A DNA stretch of 64,000 bases, taken from NCBI RefSeq assembly GCF_000067205.1, contig NC_010170.1:1736001-1800000 (forward strand), read 5' to 3'. This document shows, piece after piece, positions 41,112 to 51,752 of the stretch. This DNA comes from Bordetella petrii. GTDB lineage: Bacteria > Pseudomonadota > Gammaproteobacteria > Burkholderiales > Burkholderiaceae_B. Under the pieces are notes generated by a model that worked only from the letters and a program-made list of their open reading frames with translations, did no database searches and had not been told where the DNA came from. The first letter of the stretch is position 1, and every line of letters begins with the position of its first letter. A program made the translations under genes and the position numbers.

Positions 41112-42101
41112 TTAAGCGCGCGTTAAGCGCGCGCGGCGGCGCTCCATGAAGGCCAGCCATTCGCCCACGATGCCGCGCCGGAAGGCCAGCACGCAGATGA
41201 TGAAGATCAGGCCGATGACAATCGTGACCGATTCGCCCAGCCGCAGGAACCAGCTGCTGCCGGTAAGGTCGGCCATGAAGCGGCCGAAGTCGCCCACTTT
41301 GTTTTCCAGCAGCACCACGATGAAAGCGCCCAGGATAGGCCCTACCAACGTGCCCAGACCGCCGATCAGGGTCATCAGGATCACCAGGCCCGACATTTGC
41401 CAAGTGGCGTCGGACAAGGTGGCCGACACGAACACCAGGGTCTTGGTGGCGCCGGCCAGGCCGGCAATGGCGGCCGACAGCACGAAGGCCAGCAGCTTGA
41501 AGCGGTCGACGTCGTAGCCCAGCGACAAGGTGCGCGGCTCGTTTTCGCGCAGCGCCTTGAGCACCTGGCCGAACGGCGAGTGCACCGTGCGCCACACCAC
41601 GAAGTAGCCGATGGCGAAGATTGCCATCACCAGGTAATACAGGTTCAGGTCGTTGCGAAGGTCGATGAAGCCCAGCAGCGTGCCGCGCGGCACGCGCTGC
41701 AGGCCGTCTTCGCCGCCGGTGAAGTGCGCCTGCAGGAAGAAGAAGAACACCATCTGCGCCAAGGCGAGCGTGATCATGGCGAAATAGATGCCGCTGCGGC
41801 GGATGGCCAGCAGGCCGATCACCAGGCCCAACAGCGCCGCCACGGCGGTGCCGAAAATCAGGCCCAGTTCGGTGGGAAACCCCCATACTTTCAGCGCGTG
41901 GCCGGCCGCGTACGCGGCGCTGCCCAGGAAGGCCGCGTGGCCGAACGACAGCAGGCCGGTGTAGCCCAGCAGCAGATTAAAGGCGCAGGCGAACAGCGCA
42001 TAGCACATCACCTTCATGGCGAAGATGGGATACACGCCCAGGAACGGCAGGATGGCCACGACGATGGCCGCCGCCGCGTAGCTCAGCAATTGGCGATTCA
42101 T
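41112..42101 (-). CDS. livM: Branched-chain amino acid ABC transporter permease LivM (system 2)
   Basis: LivM-type inner-membrane permease, 329 residues with about ten helices. GYTGLLSFGHAAFLGSAAYAAG near residue 45 and the coupling loop FGQVLKALRENEPRTLSLGY near 180-200 are diagnostic. The start at 42101 overlaps the stop of the livH-type gene by 4 nt (ATGA). Unlike the other Liv system in the window, this permease is not fused to an ATPase. It ends the transporter genes of the operon. The betaine-type binding protein follows after 199 bp. Confidence 0.9.
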   Translation of the reverse strand: MNRQLLSYAAAAIVVAILPFLGVYPIFAMKVMCYALFACAFNLLLGYTGLLSFGHAAFLGSAAYAAGHALKVWGFPTELGLIFGTAVAALLGLVIGLLAIRRSGIYFAMITLALAQMVFFFFLQAHFTGGEDGLQRVPRGTLLGFIDLRNDLNLYYLVMAIFAIGYFVVWRTVHSPFGQVLKALRENEPRTLSLGYDVDRFKLLAFVLSAAIAGLAGATKTLVFVSATLSDATWQMSGLVILMTLIGGLGTLVGPILGAFIVVLLENKVGDFGRFMADLTGSSWFLRLGESVTIVIGLIFIICVLAFRRGIVGEWLAFMERRRARLTRA

Positions 42102-42985
42102 TTCTCTTTTCCGAACAGCCCGGCGGGGCGGAGCAACAGGACGATGGCCATGATGATGAACACGACCGTGCTGGAGGCCTCGGGCCAAAAGACCTTGGTC
42201 AGGCCCTCGACTACGCCCAGCCCCAGGCCGGTGAGAATGGCGCCCAGGATGGAACCCATGCCGCCGATCACCACCACGGCAAAGACCACGATGATCAGGT
42301 TCGAACCCATCAGGGGCGAAATCTGCAGCACCGGCGCGGCCAGCACGCCGGCAAAGCCGGCCAGCGCCACCCCGAAGCCGTAGGTCAGGGTCACCATGCG
42401 GGGGACATTCACGCCGAATGCCTCGACCAGCTTGGGGTTCTCGGTGCCGGCGCGCAACAGCGCGCCCAGGCGGGTGCGTTCGATGATGAACCAGGTGGCC
42501 ATGCAGACGGTGATCGAGGCCACCACGACCCAACCCCGGTAGTTGGGCAGGATCATGAAGCCCAGGTTGGTGGCGCCGCGCAGCAGGTCAGGCGTGGGGT
42601 AGGGTTGGCCGGATACGCCGTAGATGCTGCGGAACAGGCCCTCGATTAGCAGCGTCAGGCCGAAAGTGAGCAGCAGGCCGTACAGGTGGTCGAGCTTGTA
42701 CAGGTGCTTGAGCAGCAGTTTTTCGATCACGATGCCGAACAGGCCCACCACCAGGGGGGCGAGAATCAGCATGACCCAGTAGTTCAGGCCCAGGTACGAC
42801 AGCCCCATCCAGGCGACGAAGGCGCCCAGCATGTAGAGCGAACCGTGGGCGAAGTTGATGACGTTCAGCAGTCCGAAGATGACCGCCAAACCCAGCGACA
42901 GCATGGCGTAGAAGGACCCGTTGACCAGGCCCAGCAGCAGCTGTCCGAGCAAGGCCTGTATGGGTATGCCGAAGAGGTCAATCAT
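42098..42985 (-). CDS. livH: Branched-chain amino acid ABC transporter permease LivH (system 2)
   Basis: LivH-type permease of 295 residues, the normal family length, with about eight to nine helices. LLLGLVNGSFYAMLSLGLAV and the following INFAHGSLYMLGAFVAW are the classic N-terminal motifs. The coupling segment is RTRLGALLRAGTENPKLVEA (about residues 170-190). The 4-nt overlap with livM shows translational coupling. It lies 93 nt after the binding-protein gene on the minus strand. Confidence 0.92.
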   Translation of the reverse strand: MIDLFGIPIQALLGQLLLGLVNGSFYAMLSLGLAVIFGLLNVINFAHGSLYMLGAFVAWMGLSYLGLNYWVMLILAPLVVGLFGIVIEKLLLKHLYKLDHLYGLLLTFGLTLLIEGLFRSIYGVSGQPYPTPDLLRGATNLGFMILPNYRGWVVVASITVCMATWFIIERTRLGALLRAGTENPKLVEAFGVNVPRMVTLTYGFGVALAGFAGVLAAPVLQISPLMGSNLIIVVFAVVVIGGMGSILGAILTGLGLGVVEGLTKVFWPEASSTVVFIIMAIVLLLRPAGLFGKEK

Positions 42986-43078
42986 GTCGGGAGAATCCTG
43001 CGCGTTCGGATAGAGGCGTGTTCGTTCGCGGCGCGGCCCGGCCGGATGGGCACGGGCGCGCCGGACAGCTTCAGCGGA

Positions 43079-44293
43079 TTACTGCTTGAAGATCTTGCAG
43101 GTCGATTCCGAGGGCTTGGTATAGACCTCGTCGCCAGGCAGGGTGGCCACGACTTTGTAGTAGTCCCACGGCGCCTTCGATTCTTCGGGGGTCTTCACCT
43201 GCATCAGGTACATGTCGTGGATCATGCGGCCGTCTTCGCGCACGTAGCCGTTCGTGGCGAAGAAGTCGTTGATCTTGTTCGACTTCATCCACTTCATGAT
43301 CGCGTCGCCATCATCGGTGCCGGTGGCCTTCACGCCGTTCAGGTAGAACGACACGGACGAGTAGTCGCCCGCCTGCAGCATGGAGGGCTTGCGCTTGACC
43401 TTGTCTTCGAACTTCTTGGCCCAGGCGCGCGCGGCGTCGGATTGATCCCAGTACCAGCCGGTGGTCAGGTACATGCCCTGCGTGGTTTTCAGGCCCAGCG
43501 AGTGCACGTCGTTGATGAAGACCAGCAGGCCGGCCATTTTCATGGTCTGCGTGACGCCGAACTCGTTGGCGGCCTTGATCGAATTGATGGTGTCGCCGCC
43601 CGCGTTGGCCAGGCCCAGGATCTGCGCGCCGGAGGCCTGCGCCTGCAGCAGGAAGGACGAGAAGTCGGCGGTCGACAGCGGCGCGCGCACGGCGCCCTTG
43701 ATTTCACCGCCGTTGGCCTTCACCACTGCGGTGGTGTCGCGTTCGAGAGCGTGGCCGAAGGCGTAGTCGGCGGTCAGGAAGAACCAGCTCTTGCCGCCGT
43801 TCTTCACCACTGCCGACCCGGTGCCGCGCGCCAGCGCGACGGTGTCGTAGGCATAGTGCACGGTATAAGGCGTGCACTGCGCGTTGGTCAGGTCAGAGGC
43901 GCCCGGCCCGATGGCGATGAAGGGCTTTTTCTTTTCGGCCGCGACGGCCGCCATCGCCAGGTTGGTGGCCGAGTTGGTGCCGCCCACCAGCATGTCGAGG
44001 CCTTCCTGGTCGAACCACTCGCGCGCGCGGCTGGAAGCAATGTCGGCCTTGTTCTGGTGGTCGGCCGTGACCAGTTCGATCTTCTTGCCGTTGATCTCGC
44101 CGCCCGCGTCGGCGATAGCCATGCGGATCGCCTCCACGCCAGCCGGACCGTCGATGTCGGAATACACGCCGGACATGTCTGTGATGAAACCGATGCGGAT
44201 GACGTCGCCGGAGATGCCTTGCGCCTGGGCGGGTAGCCCGGCAAATCCCAGGCCGGCCAGGGCCAGCGCGGCAGTGATGTGATGCAGCTTCAT
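43079..44293 (-). CDS. Branched-chain amino acid-type ABC substrate-binding protein (system 2)
   Basis: LivK-like periplasmic binding protein, 404 residues. The signal peptide ends near LPAQAQ (residue 25). The Peripla_BP_6 domain starts VIRIGFITDMSGVYSDIDGP, with LVGGTNSATNLAMAAVAAEK at the ligand cleft. AAGGAG lies 7 nt before the ATG at 44293. The protein ends KPSESTCKIFKQ. It sits between the ATPase and permease genes of the same operon. The ligand is not evident. The sequence also resembles binding proteins for aromatic or amide substrates. Confidence 0.88.
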   Translation of the reverse strand: MKLHHITAALALAGLGFAGLPAQAQGISGDVIRIGFITDMSGVYSDIDGPAGVEAIRMAIADAGGEINGKKIELVTADHQNKADIASSRAREWFDQEGLDMLVGGTNSATNLAMAAVAAEKKKPFIAIGPGASDLTNAQCTPYTVHYAYDTVALARGTGSAVVKNGGKSWFFLTADYAFGHALERDTTAVVKANGGEIKGAVRAPLSTADFSSFLLQAQASGAQILGLANAGGDTINSIKAANEFGVTQTMKMAGLLVFINDVHSLGLKTTQGMYLTTGWYWDQSDAARAWAKKFEDKVKRKPSMLQAGDYSSVSFYLNGVKATGTDDGDAIMKWMKSNKINDFFATNGYVREDGRMIHDMYLMQVKTPEESKAPWDYYKVVATLPGDEVYTKPSESTCKIFKQ

Positions 44294-44351
44294 GGGATGA
44301 CTCCTTTGCTTCTCTGTGGGGATGCCGCCGGGGCGGCGAATGACAGGATTC

Positions 44352-45061
44352 CTATACGCCCAGCAATTCGTTGAGCGTATCCTGTTTCTCTTGAAGTTCA
44401 CTGGCTTCGAAGTGCTCGACGATCTGCCCATGCTCCATGACGTAGAAGCGGTCGGACAGCGGGGCGGCGAAGCGGAAATTCTGCTCGACCATCACAATGG
44501 TGTAGCCGCGCTGTTTCAGCGCCGTGATCATGCGCGCGAGCGCCTGCACGATGACAGGCGCCAGGCCTTCCGATATTTCGTCGAGCAGCAGCAGGTTGGC
44601 GCCGGTACGCAGGATGCGCGCCACCGCCAGCATTTGTTGCTCGCCGCCCGACAGGCGCGTGCCCGGCGAGTTGCGGCGTTCGTGCAGGTTGGGGAACATG
44701 TCGTAGATTTCGGCCAGCGACATGCCGCCGCCCAGCGCGCCGCCCACCGCGGGCGGCAGCAACAGGTTTTCTTCGCACGACAGGCTGGCGAAGATGCCGC
44801 GCTCTTCGGGACAGTAGCCCACGCCCAGATGGGCGATCTTGTAGGTGGGCAGTTCGATGGCCTCGGTGCCGTGGATGCGCACCGAACCCTTGCGCGTGCC
44901 GGTCAGGCCCAGGATGGCGCGCAGCGTGGTGGTGCGGCCGGCGCCGTTGCGCCCCAGCAGCGTCACCACTTCGCCCTGCGCGACCCGCAGGTCGACACCG
45001 TGCAGGATGTGCGATTCGCCGTACCAGGCCTGTAGGCCGGAGATTTCCAGAGCCGGGGTGC

Positions 45062-45065
<4 letters not shown>
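44352..45065 (-). CDS. livF: Branched-chain amino acid ABC transporter ATPase LivF (system 2)
   Basis: LivF-type ATPase, 237 residues. The Walker A loop reads GRNGAGRTT, with Arg where most ABC ATPases have the catalytic Lys (GKT/S). The rest is normal: a Q-loop region with YCPEERGIFASLSCEENLLL, signature LSGGEQQMLAVARIL, Walker B LLLLDEISEGLAP and switch region IVMVEQNFRFA. Walker B has EIS in place of the usual EPS. The start overlaps the LivG stop by 4 nt. The Lys-to-Arg change in the P-loop occurs in some LivF-like proteins and may weaken ATP use by this half. Confidence 0.9.
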
Positions 45066-45835
<770 letters not shown>

Positions 45836-45891
45836 ATCCGCGCCACCAGCGTTATATTTTTTAAGAGTTGCCGGCGAGTATGCGGACCTAT

Positions 45892-45916
45892 CCCTCAAAA
45901 TGCCATGAGGGTTTTT
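45892..45916 (+). terminator. Hairpin with T tract in the nth-liv gap (plus-strand orientation)
   Basis: CCCTCA/TGAGGG flank an 8-nt loop and are followed by T5 on the plus strand. Both flanking genes are on the minus strand, so as a terminator it would act against antisense transcription. On the minus strand the same hairpin would lie in the livG leader. Confidence 0.45.
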
Positions 45917-45943
45917 CATAGGTATTGCGCTGCGGTATGGCCG

Positions 45944-45963
45944 ATTGTCGGGCAGCCGACAAT
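45944..45963 (-). terminator. Perfect hairpin just after nth
   Basis: ATTGTCGG and CCGACAAT form an 8-bp stem with a 4-nt loop, beginning 18 nt downstream of the nth stop. No T tract follows on the minus strand, so intrinsic termination is uncertain. Confidence 0.4.
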
Positions 45964-45980
45964 GCGCGCATGAACCCCTA

Positions 45981-46616
45981 TTACAGCAGGGTCTTTTGCT
46001 TGAACTCGCAGAGGTCCGCAATGCCGCATTGCGGGCATTTCGGCTTGCGCGCCACGCAGACGTAGCGGCCATGCAGAATCAGCCAATGATGGGCATCTTG
46101 CATGTATTCAGCCGGTACAAATTTTTCCAGTTTGTGCTCGACTTCCAGCACGTTCTTGCCCGGCGCGATGCCGGTGCGGTTCGCGACGCGGAATATGTGG
46201 GTGTCCACCGCCATGGTGGGCTGGCCGAAGGCGGTGTTCAGCACCACGTTGGCCGTCTTGCGCCCCACCCCGGGCAAGGCCTCCAGCGCTTCGCGCGTCT
46301 GCGGCACCTCGCCGCCATGCCGTTCGAGCAACAGGCGGCAGGTGGCGACGGCGTTCTTGGCTTTGGTGCGGTACAGGCCGATGGTCTTGATGTACTCGGC
46401 CAGGCCGTCTTCGCCCAGCGCCAGCATGGCTTCGGGCGTGCCGTGGCGCGGGAACAGCTTGCGCGTGGCCAGGTTCACCGATTTGTCGGTGGCCTGGGCC
46501 GACAGCAGCACCGCGATCAACAGCTGGAACGGCGTGTCGTATTCGAGTTCGGTGGTCGGGTGGGGGTTGGCGGCTTGCAGGCGGGCGAAAATGGCCTGGC
46601 GCTTGGCGGCGTTCAT
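45981..46616 (-). CDS. nth: Endonuclease III
   Basis: Nth (211 aa) removes oxidised pyrimidines and nicks the abasic site. The helix-hairpin-helix [12 protein letters not shown] carries the catalytic Lys, and [13 protein letters not shown] contains the catalytic Asp. The C-terminal [4Fe-4S] ligands are Cys187, Cys194, Cys197 and Cys203 (C-x6-C-x2-C-x5-C). The ATG overlaps the stop of the rnfB-like gene (ATGA), so the two Fe-S proteins are coupled. Confidence 0.96.
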   Translation of the reverse strand: MNAAKRQAIFARLQAANPHPTTELEYDTPFQLLIAVLLSAQATDKSVNLATRKLFPRHGTPEAMLALGEDGLAEYIKTIGLYRTKAKNAVATCRLLLERHGGEVPQTREALEALPGVGRKTANVVLNTAFGQPTMAVDTHIFRVANRTGIAPGKNVLEVEHKLEKFVPAEYMQDAHHWLILHGRYVCVARKPKCPQCGIADLCEFKQKTLL

Positions 46617-47254
46617 GTGGGCGTGGCAGAGCGTCGGGCCCGGGCGCGGGCCAGGGCGGATTCGATGGCGGCGCGCTTGCGCGCATCGTCGCCCGAATGG
46701 GCAGGGGCCGGGCGGGGCGCGGCGGCGGGTTCGGCGGACGCGGCCATCAGGCGCGCGTTGTCGGCCGAGTCGCGCGCCAGCCGCGCCTGGCGGGCCTGGT
46801 GGCGCTGGCGGGCCGCCTGCGCGTCGGCGGCCGACCAGGCCCGGCTGGCCGGCGCCATATCAATGCAATCGACGGGGCAGGGGGCCACGCACAGGTCGCA
46901 GCCGGTACACCAGTCGGCCAGCACGGTGTGCATGCGCTTGTTGGCGCCCACGATGGCATCCACCGGGCAGGCCCGAATGCACAGCGTACAGCCGATGCAG
47001 TGGGCTTCGTCGATGCGCGCCACCGTAAGCGGGCCGGGCGCGCCACGCGTCAGGTCCAGTGGCAGCGCGGCCGTGTCCAGCAGCGCCGCCAGCGCGGCGA
47101 TGCCGTCGTCGCCGCCCGGGGGGCAGCGGTTGATGGGGGCGTCGCCCGTGGCGATGGCCTCGGCGTAGGGCCGGCAGCCGTCGTAGCCGCACTTGGTGCA
47201 CTGCGTCTGCGGCAGCAGGGCGTCGATACGGTCGGCAAGGGAAAGACAGGGCAT
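46613..47254 (-). CDS. RnfB/RsxB-like Fe-S electron transport protein
   Basis: This 213-residue protein has a [4Fe-4S] motif [13 protein letters not shown]....CPPGG (Cys19-44 region, as in RnfB) and a double ferredoxin domain with [12 protein letters not shown] and [12 protein letters not shown] (about residues 86-130). The usual N-terminal membrane helix of RnfB is missing, and no other rnf genes are near, so it is probably a soluble or stand-alone version. The C-terminus (about 140-213) is Ala/Arg-rich and low complexity. It is coupled to nth by overlap. A role in reducing or maturing Fe-S enzymes is inference. Confidence 0.85.
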   Translation of the reverse strand: MPCLSLADRIDALLPQTQCTKCGYDGCRPYAEAIATGDAPINRCPPGGDDGIAALAALLDTAALPLDLTRGAPGPLTVARIDEAHCIGCTLCIRACPVDAIVGANKRMHTVLADWCTGCDLCVAPCPVDCIDMAPASRAWSAADAQAARQRHQARQARLARDSADNARLMAASAEPAAAPRPAPAHSGDDARKRAAIESALARARARRSATPT

Positions 47255-47300
47255 GGAACGTGAAGCAGGTACGGGCCGGGGCGGCCCGTGTACGCCGGTA

Positions 47301-48515
47301 CTATGCCTGGCGGATGAATTCCGCGATTTTAGGACAGATCATCTCGCGCCAGCGCCGGCCCGAGAAAATGCCGTAGTGGCCGCAGCCCGGTGCGGTGTAG
47401 TGACGCTTGCGGGCGGCCGGAATGCCGCGGCACAGGCCGATGGCCGCGCGCGTCTGCCCCTGGCCGGAAATATCGTCCAGTTCGCCCTCGATGCTGAGCA
47501 GGGCGACTTTCTTGATATCGGCCGGCCGTACGGCCTGGCCGCCGATTTCCCAGGTGCCGTTGGGCAGGCGGAATTCCTGGAACACCGTGCGGATGGTGTC
47601 CAGGTAGAACTCGGCGGGCATGTCCAGCACCGCGTTGTATTCGTCGTAGAAGCGCCGGTGCGCGGCCGCGTCGCTGTCGTCGCCGCGCAGCAGGTCCAGG
47701 TAGAAGTCGTAATGCGACTTCAGGTGCCGGTCGGGATTCATGGCGACGAAACCGGCGTGCTGCAGGAAGCCGGGGTATACGCGGCGCCCCGCGCCGGGGT
47801 AGCGGGCGGGCACGGTGTCGATCAGCTGGGTTTCGAACCAGGAGTAGGGCTTGGTGGTGGCCAGCCGGTTGACCTGGGTGGGCGACTGGCGCGGATCGAT
47901 GGGGCCACCCATCATCACCATGCTGCGGGGCTGCAGCGGGTCGTCGTTGGACGCCATGAGGGCAATGGCGGCCAGCACCGGCACGGTGGGCTGGCATACC
48001 GATATGACGTGCACGTCGGGCCCCAGGTGGCGGATGAATTCCTGTATGTAATGTACGTAGTCGTCGAGGTGGAACGGGCCGTGCGACAGCGGCACCATGC
48101 GCGCGTCGAGCCAGTCGGTCACGTATACGTCGTGGGCGGGCAGCAGGGCGCGCACGGTGTCGCGCAGCAGCGTGGCATGGTGGCCGGACAGCGGCGCCAC
48201 CAGCAGCACGCGCGGATCGGCGCGGCGCGCGGCGCGCTGGAAATGCAGCAGGCGGCAGAAGGGCTTTGCCAGCGCCACCGATTCGGTCACGCGCACCTCG
48301 CGGCCGTCGATGCGGGTAGACGGCAGGTTCCACGCGGGTTTTTGGTATTCCTTGCCCAGCCGGTGCATGAGTTCACAGCTGGCCGCCAGTTGCCGCGACA
48401 GGGGCGTGTAGGCCAGCGGACTGAACGGGTTGGAAAACAACTGCGAGCTGGCATCGGTGAATGCGGCAAAGGGCGTCAGGAAAGCCCGCTGCAGTTCGTG
48501 CAGGTGATACAGCAT
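47301..48515 (-). CDS. phaZ: Intracellular polyhydroxybutyrate depolymerase (PhaZ type)
   Basis: A 404-residue cytoplasmic enzyme that degrades native PHB granules. It matches the intracellular PhaZ family, whose nucleophile is a cysteine. Here Cys174 is in [14 protein letters not shown], where a serine would stand in ordinary lipases. His in the C-terminal [14 protein letters not shown] and an upstream Asp ([11 protein letters not shown]) complete the probable triad. No signal peptide is present. It stands alone between rnfB and a ferredoxin-NADP reductase. Confidence 0.9.
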   Translation of the reverse strand: MLYHLHELQRAFLTPFAAFTDASSQLFSNPFSPLAYTPLSRQLAASCELMHRLGKEYQKPAWNLPSTRIDGREVRVTESVALAKPFCRLLHFQRAARRADPRVLLVAPLSGHHATLLRDTVRALLPAHDVYVTDWLDARMVPLSHGPFHLDDYVHYIQEFIRHLGPDVHVISVCQPTVPVLAAIALMASNDDPLQPRSMVMMGGPIDPRQSPTQVNRLATTKPYSWFETQLIDTVPARYPGAGRRVYPGFLQHAGFVAMNPDRHLKSHYDFYLDLLRGDDSDAAAHRRFYDEYNAVLDMPAEFYLDTIRTVFQEFRLPNGTWEIGGQAVRPADIKKVALLSIEGELDDISGQGQTRAAIGLCRGIPAARKRHYTAPGCGHYGIFSGRRWREMICPKIAEFIRQA

Positions 48516-48654
48516 GTCGACGAAGATCCTAGGCTGGACGGTGACGGATTATTACCAACGCGTGTAAGGATATATCCAATCTGTCTGGCAATACGGTACC
48601 AATCGGGCCGATTCTGTTGTGAAAAAGCGACCGCCAGGGCGGCCGAGGGCCGGC

Positions 48655-49452
48655 CTACCAGTAGTTTTCGACGGCCAGGTTGCCGGGAATGCCGCGCCGG
48701 CCCGGGGCGAAGCCGCGTTCGGCCAGCAGCTTGCGGGCGTCGGACAACATGGCCGGATTGCCGCACAGCATGATCTTGGACTGCTGCGGGTCGAGGCTTG
48801 CGCCGGCCAGCTGTTCGAGACGGCCGTCGGCAATGAGCGTGGTCAACCGTTCCTGGGGCGCGCCGGGCAGGGCCTCGCGGGTGGCGATGGGCAGGTAGAG
48901 CAGCTTGAGGGGGTCTTGCTGGAAGTACGAGGCATAGGCGGGCTGCTTATGCCATTGCTGGATTTCGTCGCGGTAGGCAAGTTCGCTGGCCGTACGCACT
49001 CCGTGCACCAGGATGATGCGCCGGAAGGCCTGCCAGGTGGCCGGGTCGCGCAGCATGGACAGGTAGGCCGACAGTCCCGTGCCGGTGGCCAGCAGCCACA
49101 GGTCGCCGCCGGGGGCGAAGCGGTCGATGGTCAGGAAGCCGAACGGGTTTTTCTCGATGTACAGGGCGTCGCCGGGCTGCAGCCGGGCCAGCCGCGGGCT
49201 GAACAGGCCCTCGGGCACCACGATGGAATAGAACTCCAGCCAGTCTTCGTGCGGCGCCGACACCATGGAGTAGGCCCGCCATATGGTGGGCGGCGCGTCG
49301 GGCTCGTCGGCGGCCGGCAGGCCCACCCGGGCGAATTGCCCGGCCTGGAACCGGAATGCCGGGTCGCGCGTGACGCGTAGCGAGAACAGCTTGCCCGGCA
49401 CCCAGGTATGAATCCCGGTGACGGTCTGGCGCGTGTACTTGGAATCGGTCAT
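48655..49452 (-). CDS. fpr: Ferredoxin-NADP+ reductase
   Basis: FAD-dependent reductase of 265 residues that moves electrons between NADPH and ferredoxin or flavodoxin. The FAD motif RAYSMVS is near residue 60, the NADP-binding segment LLATGTGLSAYLSML is near 118, IMLCGNPAMLSD is near 228, and the C-terminus ENYW ends in the aromatic residue that stacks on the flavin in this bacterial subclass. It is 45 nt downstream of a 7Fe-8S ferredoxin gene on the same strand, its likely partner. Confidence 0.93.
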   Translation of the reverse strand: MTDSKYTRQTVTGIHTWVPGKLFSLRVTRDPAFRFQAGQFARVGLPAADEPDAPPTIWRAYSMVSAPHEDWLEFYSIVVPEGLFSPRLARLQPGDALYIEKNPFGFLTIDRFAPGGDLWLLATGTGLSAYLSMLRDPATWQAFRRIILVHGVRTASELAYRDEIQQWHKQPAYASYFQQDPLKLLYLPIATREALPGAPQERLTTLIADGRLEQLAGASLDPQQSKIMLCGNPAMLSDARKLLAERGFAPGRRGIPGNLAVENYW

Positions 49453-49497
49453 CAGCTAAGCAGGGCGGGCGCGGCGGCGGGCGGCGCCAGGGCCGGC

Positions 49498-49821
49498 CTA
49501 TTTTTCCAGGTGTTGCAGCTTGTCCGGCACGCCGTTCCATTCGTCGGCGTCGGGCAGCGGCTTCTTGGCGCGGCTGATGGGAGCGAATTCGGGAGTGAGT
49601 TCGGCGTTCAGGGCAATGAACTGAACCTGATCCTGGGGGACGTCTTCTTCGGCATAAATGGCGTTGGCCGGGCATTCGGGGATGCAGACCGCGCAATCGA
49701 TGCATTCGTCGGGGTCGATGACGAGGAAGTTCGGCCCCTCACGGAAACAGTCCACCGGGCACACGTCGACACAATCGGTGTACTTGCATTTGATACAGTT
49801 TTCGGTAACGACGTGGGTCAT
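49498..49821 (-). CDS. fdxA: 7Fe-8S ferredoxin
   Basis: A 107-residue seven-iron ferredoxin. Cys9, Cys17 and Cys50 match the [3Fe-4S] ligands, and Cys21, Cys40, Cys43 and Cys46 match the [4Fe-4S] ligands of the Azotobacter FdI pattern. Two free cysteines (12 and 25) occupy the conserved extra positions. A GGAG lies about 8 nt before the start. It is followed by the fpr reductase gene, and the pair forms an electron-transfer unit. It is divergent from pncB. Confidence 0.95.
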   Translation of the reverse strand: MTHVVTENCIKCKYTDCVDVCPVDCFREGPNFLVIDPDECIDCAVCIPECPANAIYAEEDVPQDQVQFIALNAELTPEFAPISRAKKPLPDADEWNGVPDKLQHLEK

Positions 49822-49992
49822 TCGGGAACTCCGCAGACAAGCAACAGCTTTTTAACCTTTGAAGGATTTTACCCATATGCGGCGGTGCGGGGCGACCATA
49901 ACCCTTGCCGGGGTAGTGCCGTGGCCGGGCAGAGGCGGCGGGCTGCTTATGCTATGGTGTGACGAAACGAACCGCGCCCGAACCGCGCCATC

Positions 49993-51168
49993 ATGATAAT
50001 TACTTCGCTGCTCGACACCGACCTGTACAAGTTCAGCATGATGCAGGTGGTGCTGCATCACTTTCCGGCTGCGCAAGTCGAATACCGTTACAAGTGCCGC
50101 ACACCGGGAGTGAACCTGCGGCCCTACCTGGACGAGATCCGTGCCGAAGTGCACGCATTGTGCCAGTTGCGTTTTACTGAAGAAGAACTGCAGTACCTGG
50201 GCAGTTTGCGTTTTATCAAAAGTGACTTCGTCGATTTTCTCGGCCTGTTCCATCTGCCCGAGCGCTGCATTTCCATTGGCGAAGGCGAGCAGCCGGGCGA
50301 AATCGCCATTACGGTAGCCGGCCCCTGGCTGCACACGATCCTGTTCGAGATCCCGGTGCTGGCCATCGTCAACGAGGTCTATTTCCGCAATACGCGTCGC
50401 CACCCCGACTGGGACGAAGGCCGCCAGCGCCTGCAGTCGAAAATGCACCTGGTGCTCGACGACCCCGCCCTGGCCGATTTCCGCGTGGCCGAATATGGCA
50501 CGCGGCGGCGCTTCTCGAAACTGTGGCACGAGGAAATCGTGTCGACCATGAAAGCCCAGATGGGCGCGCATTTCGCCGGCACCAGCAATGTGCTGCTGGC
50601 CATGCGGCACAATGTGCTGCCACTGGGCACGATGGGCCACGAATACCTGCAGGCCTGCCAGGCGCTGGGACCGAGGCTGCGCGACTCGCAGGTGTTCGCG
50701 CTGGAAGTCTGGGCCAAGGAATACCGCGGCGACCTGGGTATCGCGCTGTCCGACGTGTACGGCATGGATGCCTTCCTGCGCGATTTCGACATGTACTTCT
50801 GCAAGCTGTTCGACGGCGCGCGCCACGATTCGGGCGACCCTTTCGTATGGGGCGAGCGCTTGTTGGAACACTACCGCAACAACCGCGTCGACCCGCGCGC
50901 CAAGACCCTGGTGTTTTCCGATTCGCTGACCTTCCCGCGCGCCATCGAGCTGGCCAGGCAGTTCGCCGGCCGCTGCAAGGTGTCGTTCGGCATAGGCACC
51001 AACCTGACCAACGACCTGGGCCACGAGCCGCTGCAGATCGTGATGAAAATGGTCCGTTGCAATGGCCAGCCGGTGGCCAAGGTGTCCGATGCGCCCGAGA
51101 AGACCATGTGCGACGATCCCGCCTATCTGGCCTACCTGCGCCAGGTCTTCCAGTTGCCGCCGGCCTGA
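49993..51168 (+). CDS. pncB: Nicotinate phosphoribosyltransferase
   Basis: PncB makes nicotinate mononucleotide from nicotinate and PRPP in the NAD salvage pathway. The 391-residue protein begins [20 protein letters not shown], as in the family. The phosphorylated histidine is His216 in [21 protein letters not shown] and [13 protein letters not shown] form the PRPP/product site. No clear Shine-Dalgarno precedes the ATG at 49993. A divergent 171-bp gap separates it from fdxA. Confidence 0.95.
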   Translation: MIITSLLDTDLYKFSMMQVVLHHFPAAQVEYRYKCRTPGVNLRPYLDEIRAEVHALCQLRFTEEELQYLGSLRFIKSDFVDFLGLFHLPERCISIGEGEQPGEIAITVAGPWLHTILFEIPVLAIVNEVYFRNTRRHPDWDEGRQRLQSKMHLVLDDPALADFRVAEYGTRRRFSKLWHEEIVSTMKAQMGAHFAGTSNVLLAMRHNVLPLGTMGHEYLQACQALGPRLRDSQVFALEVWAKEYRGDLGIALSDVYGMDAFLRDFDMYFCKLFDGARHDSGDPFVWGERLLEHYRNNRVDPRAKTLVFSDSLTFPRAIELARQFAGRCKVSFGIGTNLTNDLGHEPLQIVMKMVRCNGQPVAKVSDAPEKTMCDDPAYLAYLRQVFQLPPA

Positions 51169-51219
51169 CGCGGCCGGCCGCTTTCTTTCTTTTCCAACCA
51201 TTCTCTCAGGGGATTTCCG

Positions 51220-51573
51220 ATGAGCAGCATCAAGCGCGTCAATGTGGAAAAACGGCTGTCCGACATGGCCGTGTACAACGGCGTGGCCTATCTGGCCGGC
51301 CAGGTGCCCGACGACGCCTCGCTGGACATGGCGGGCCAGACCGCCCAGGTCCTGGCCACTATTGATCGCCTGCTGGCCGAGGCCGGCACCGACAAAAGCA
51401 AGATCCTGATGGCGCAGATCTTCGTGGCCAACATGAAAGAGTTCGACGCCATGAACCAGGCGTGGGACGCCTGGGTGGCCCCCGGCAACGCGCCGCCGCG
51501 CGCCACCGTCGAAGCCCGCCTGGCCAATCCCGACTTCAAGGTCGAGATCGTCGTCACCGCCGCGGTGGGCTGA
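51220..51573 (+). CDS. RidA family protein
   Basis: This 117-residue protein of the RidA/YjgF/UK114 family hydrolyses reactive enamine/imine intermediates, at least in canonical members. Here AYLAGQVPDDASLDMAGQTAQVL and PPRATVEARLANPDFKVEIVV are typical. The conserved Arg in PRATVEA is present. It belongs to a subfamily with the start MSSIKRVNVEKRLSDM. It lies 51 nt downstream of pncB and ahead of a strong terminator, so the two may be co-transcribed. Confidence 0.9.
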   Translation: MSSIKRVNVEKRLSDMAVYNGVAYLAGQVPDDASLDMAGQTAQVLATIDRLLAEAGTDKSKILMAQIFVANMKEFDAMNQAWDAWVAPGNAPPRATVEARLANPDFKVEIVVTAAVG

Positions 51574-51598
51574 CCGACCGCAGGCAGGCAGACGCCAG

Positions 51599-51630
51599 GG
51601 CCCCCGGTTTCTCCGGGGGCCTTTTGTTTT
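51599..51630 (+). terminator. Rho-independent terminator after pncB-ridA
   Basis: GGCCCCCGG and CCGGGGGCC form a perfect 9-bp stem with a 5-nt loop, followed by TTTTGTTTT. It lies 25 nt beyond the RidA-family stop codon. Confidence 0.92.
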
Positions 51631-51752
51631 GGGGCGGTGAAGTTCGGGGCGGCGAAAAAGGGGGGCGCGGGAAGGCACCAGGGCGGGCACGGCGCTTGCT
51701 TAGGGGGGCCAGGCGGCCGGACGGCCGCCGCGACAATCACAAGGAGCACGCC

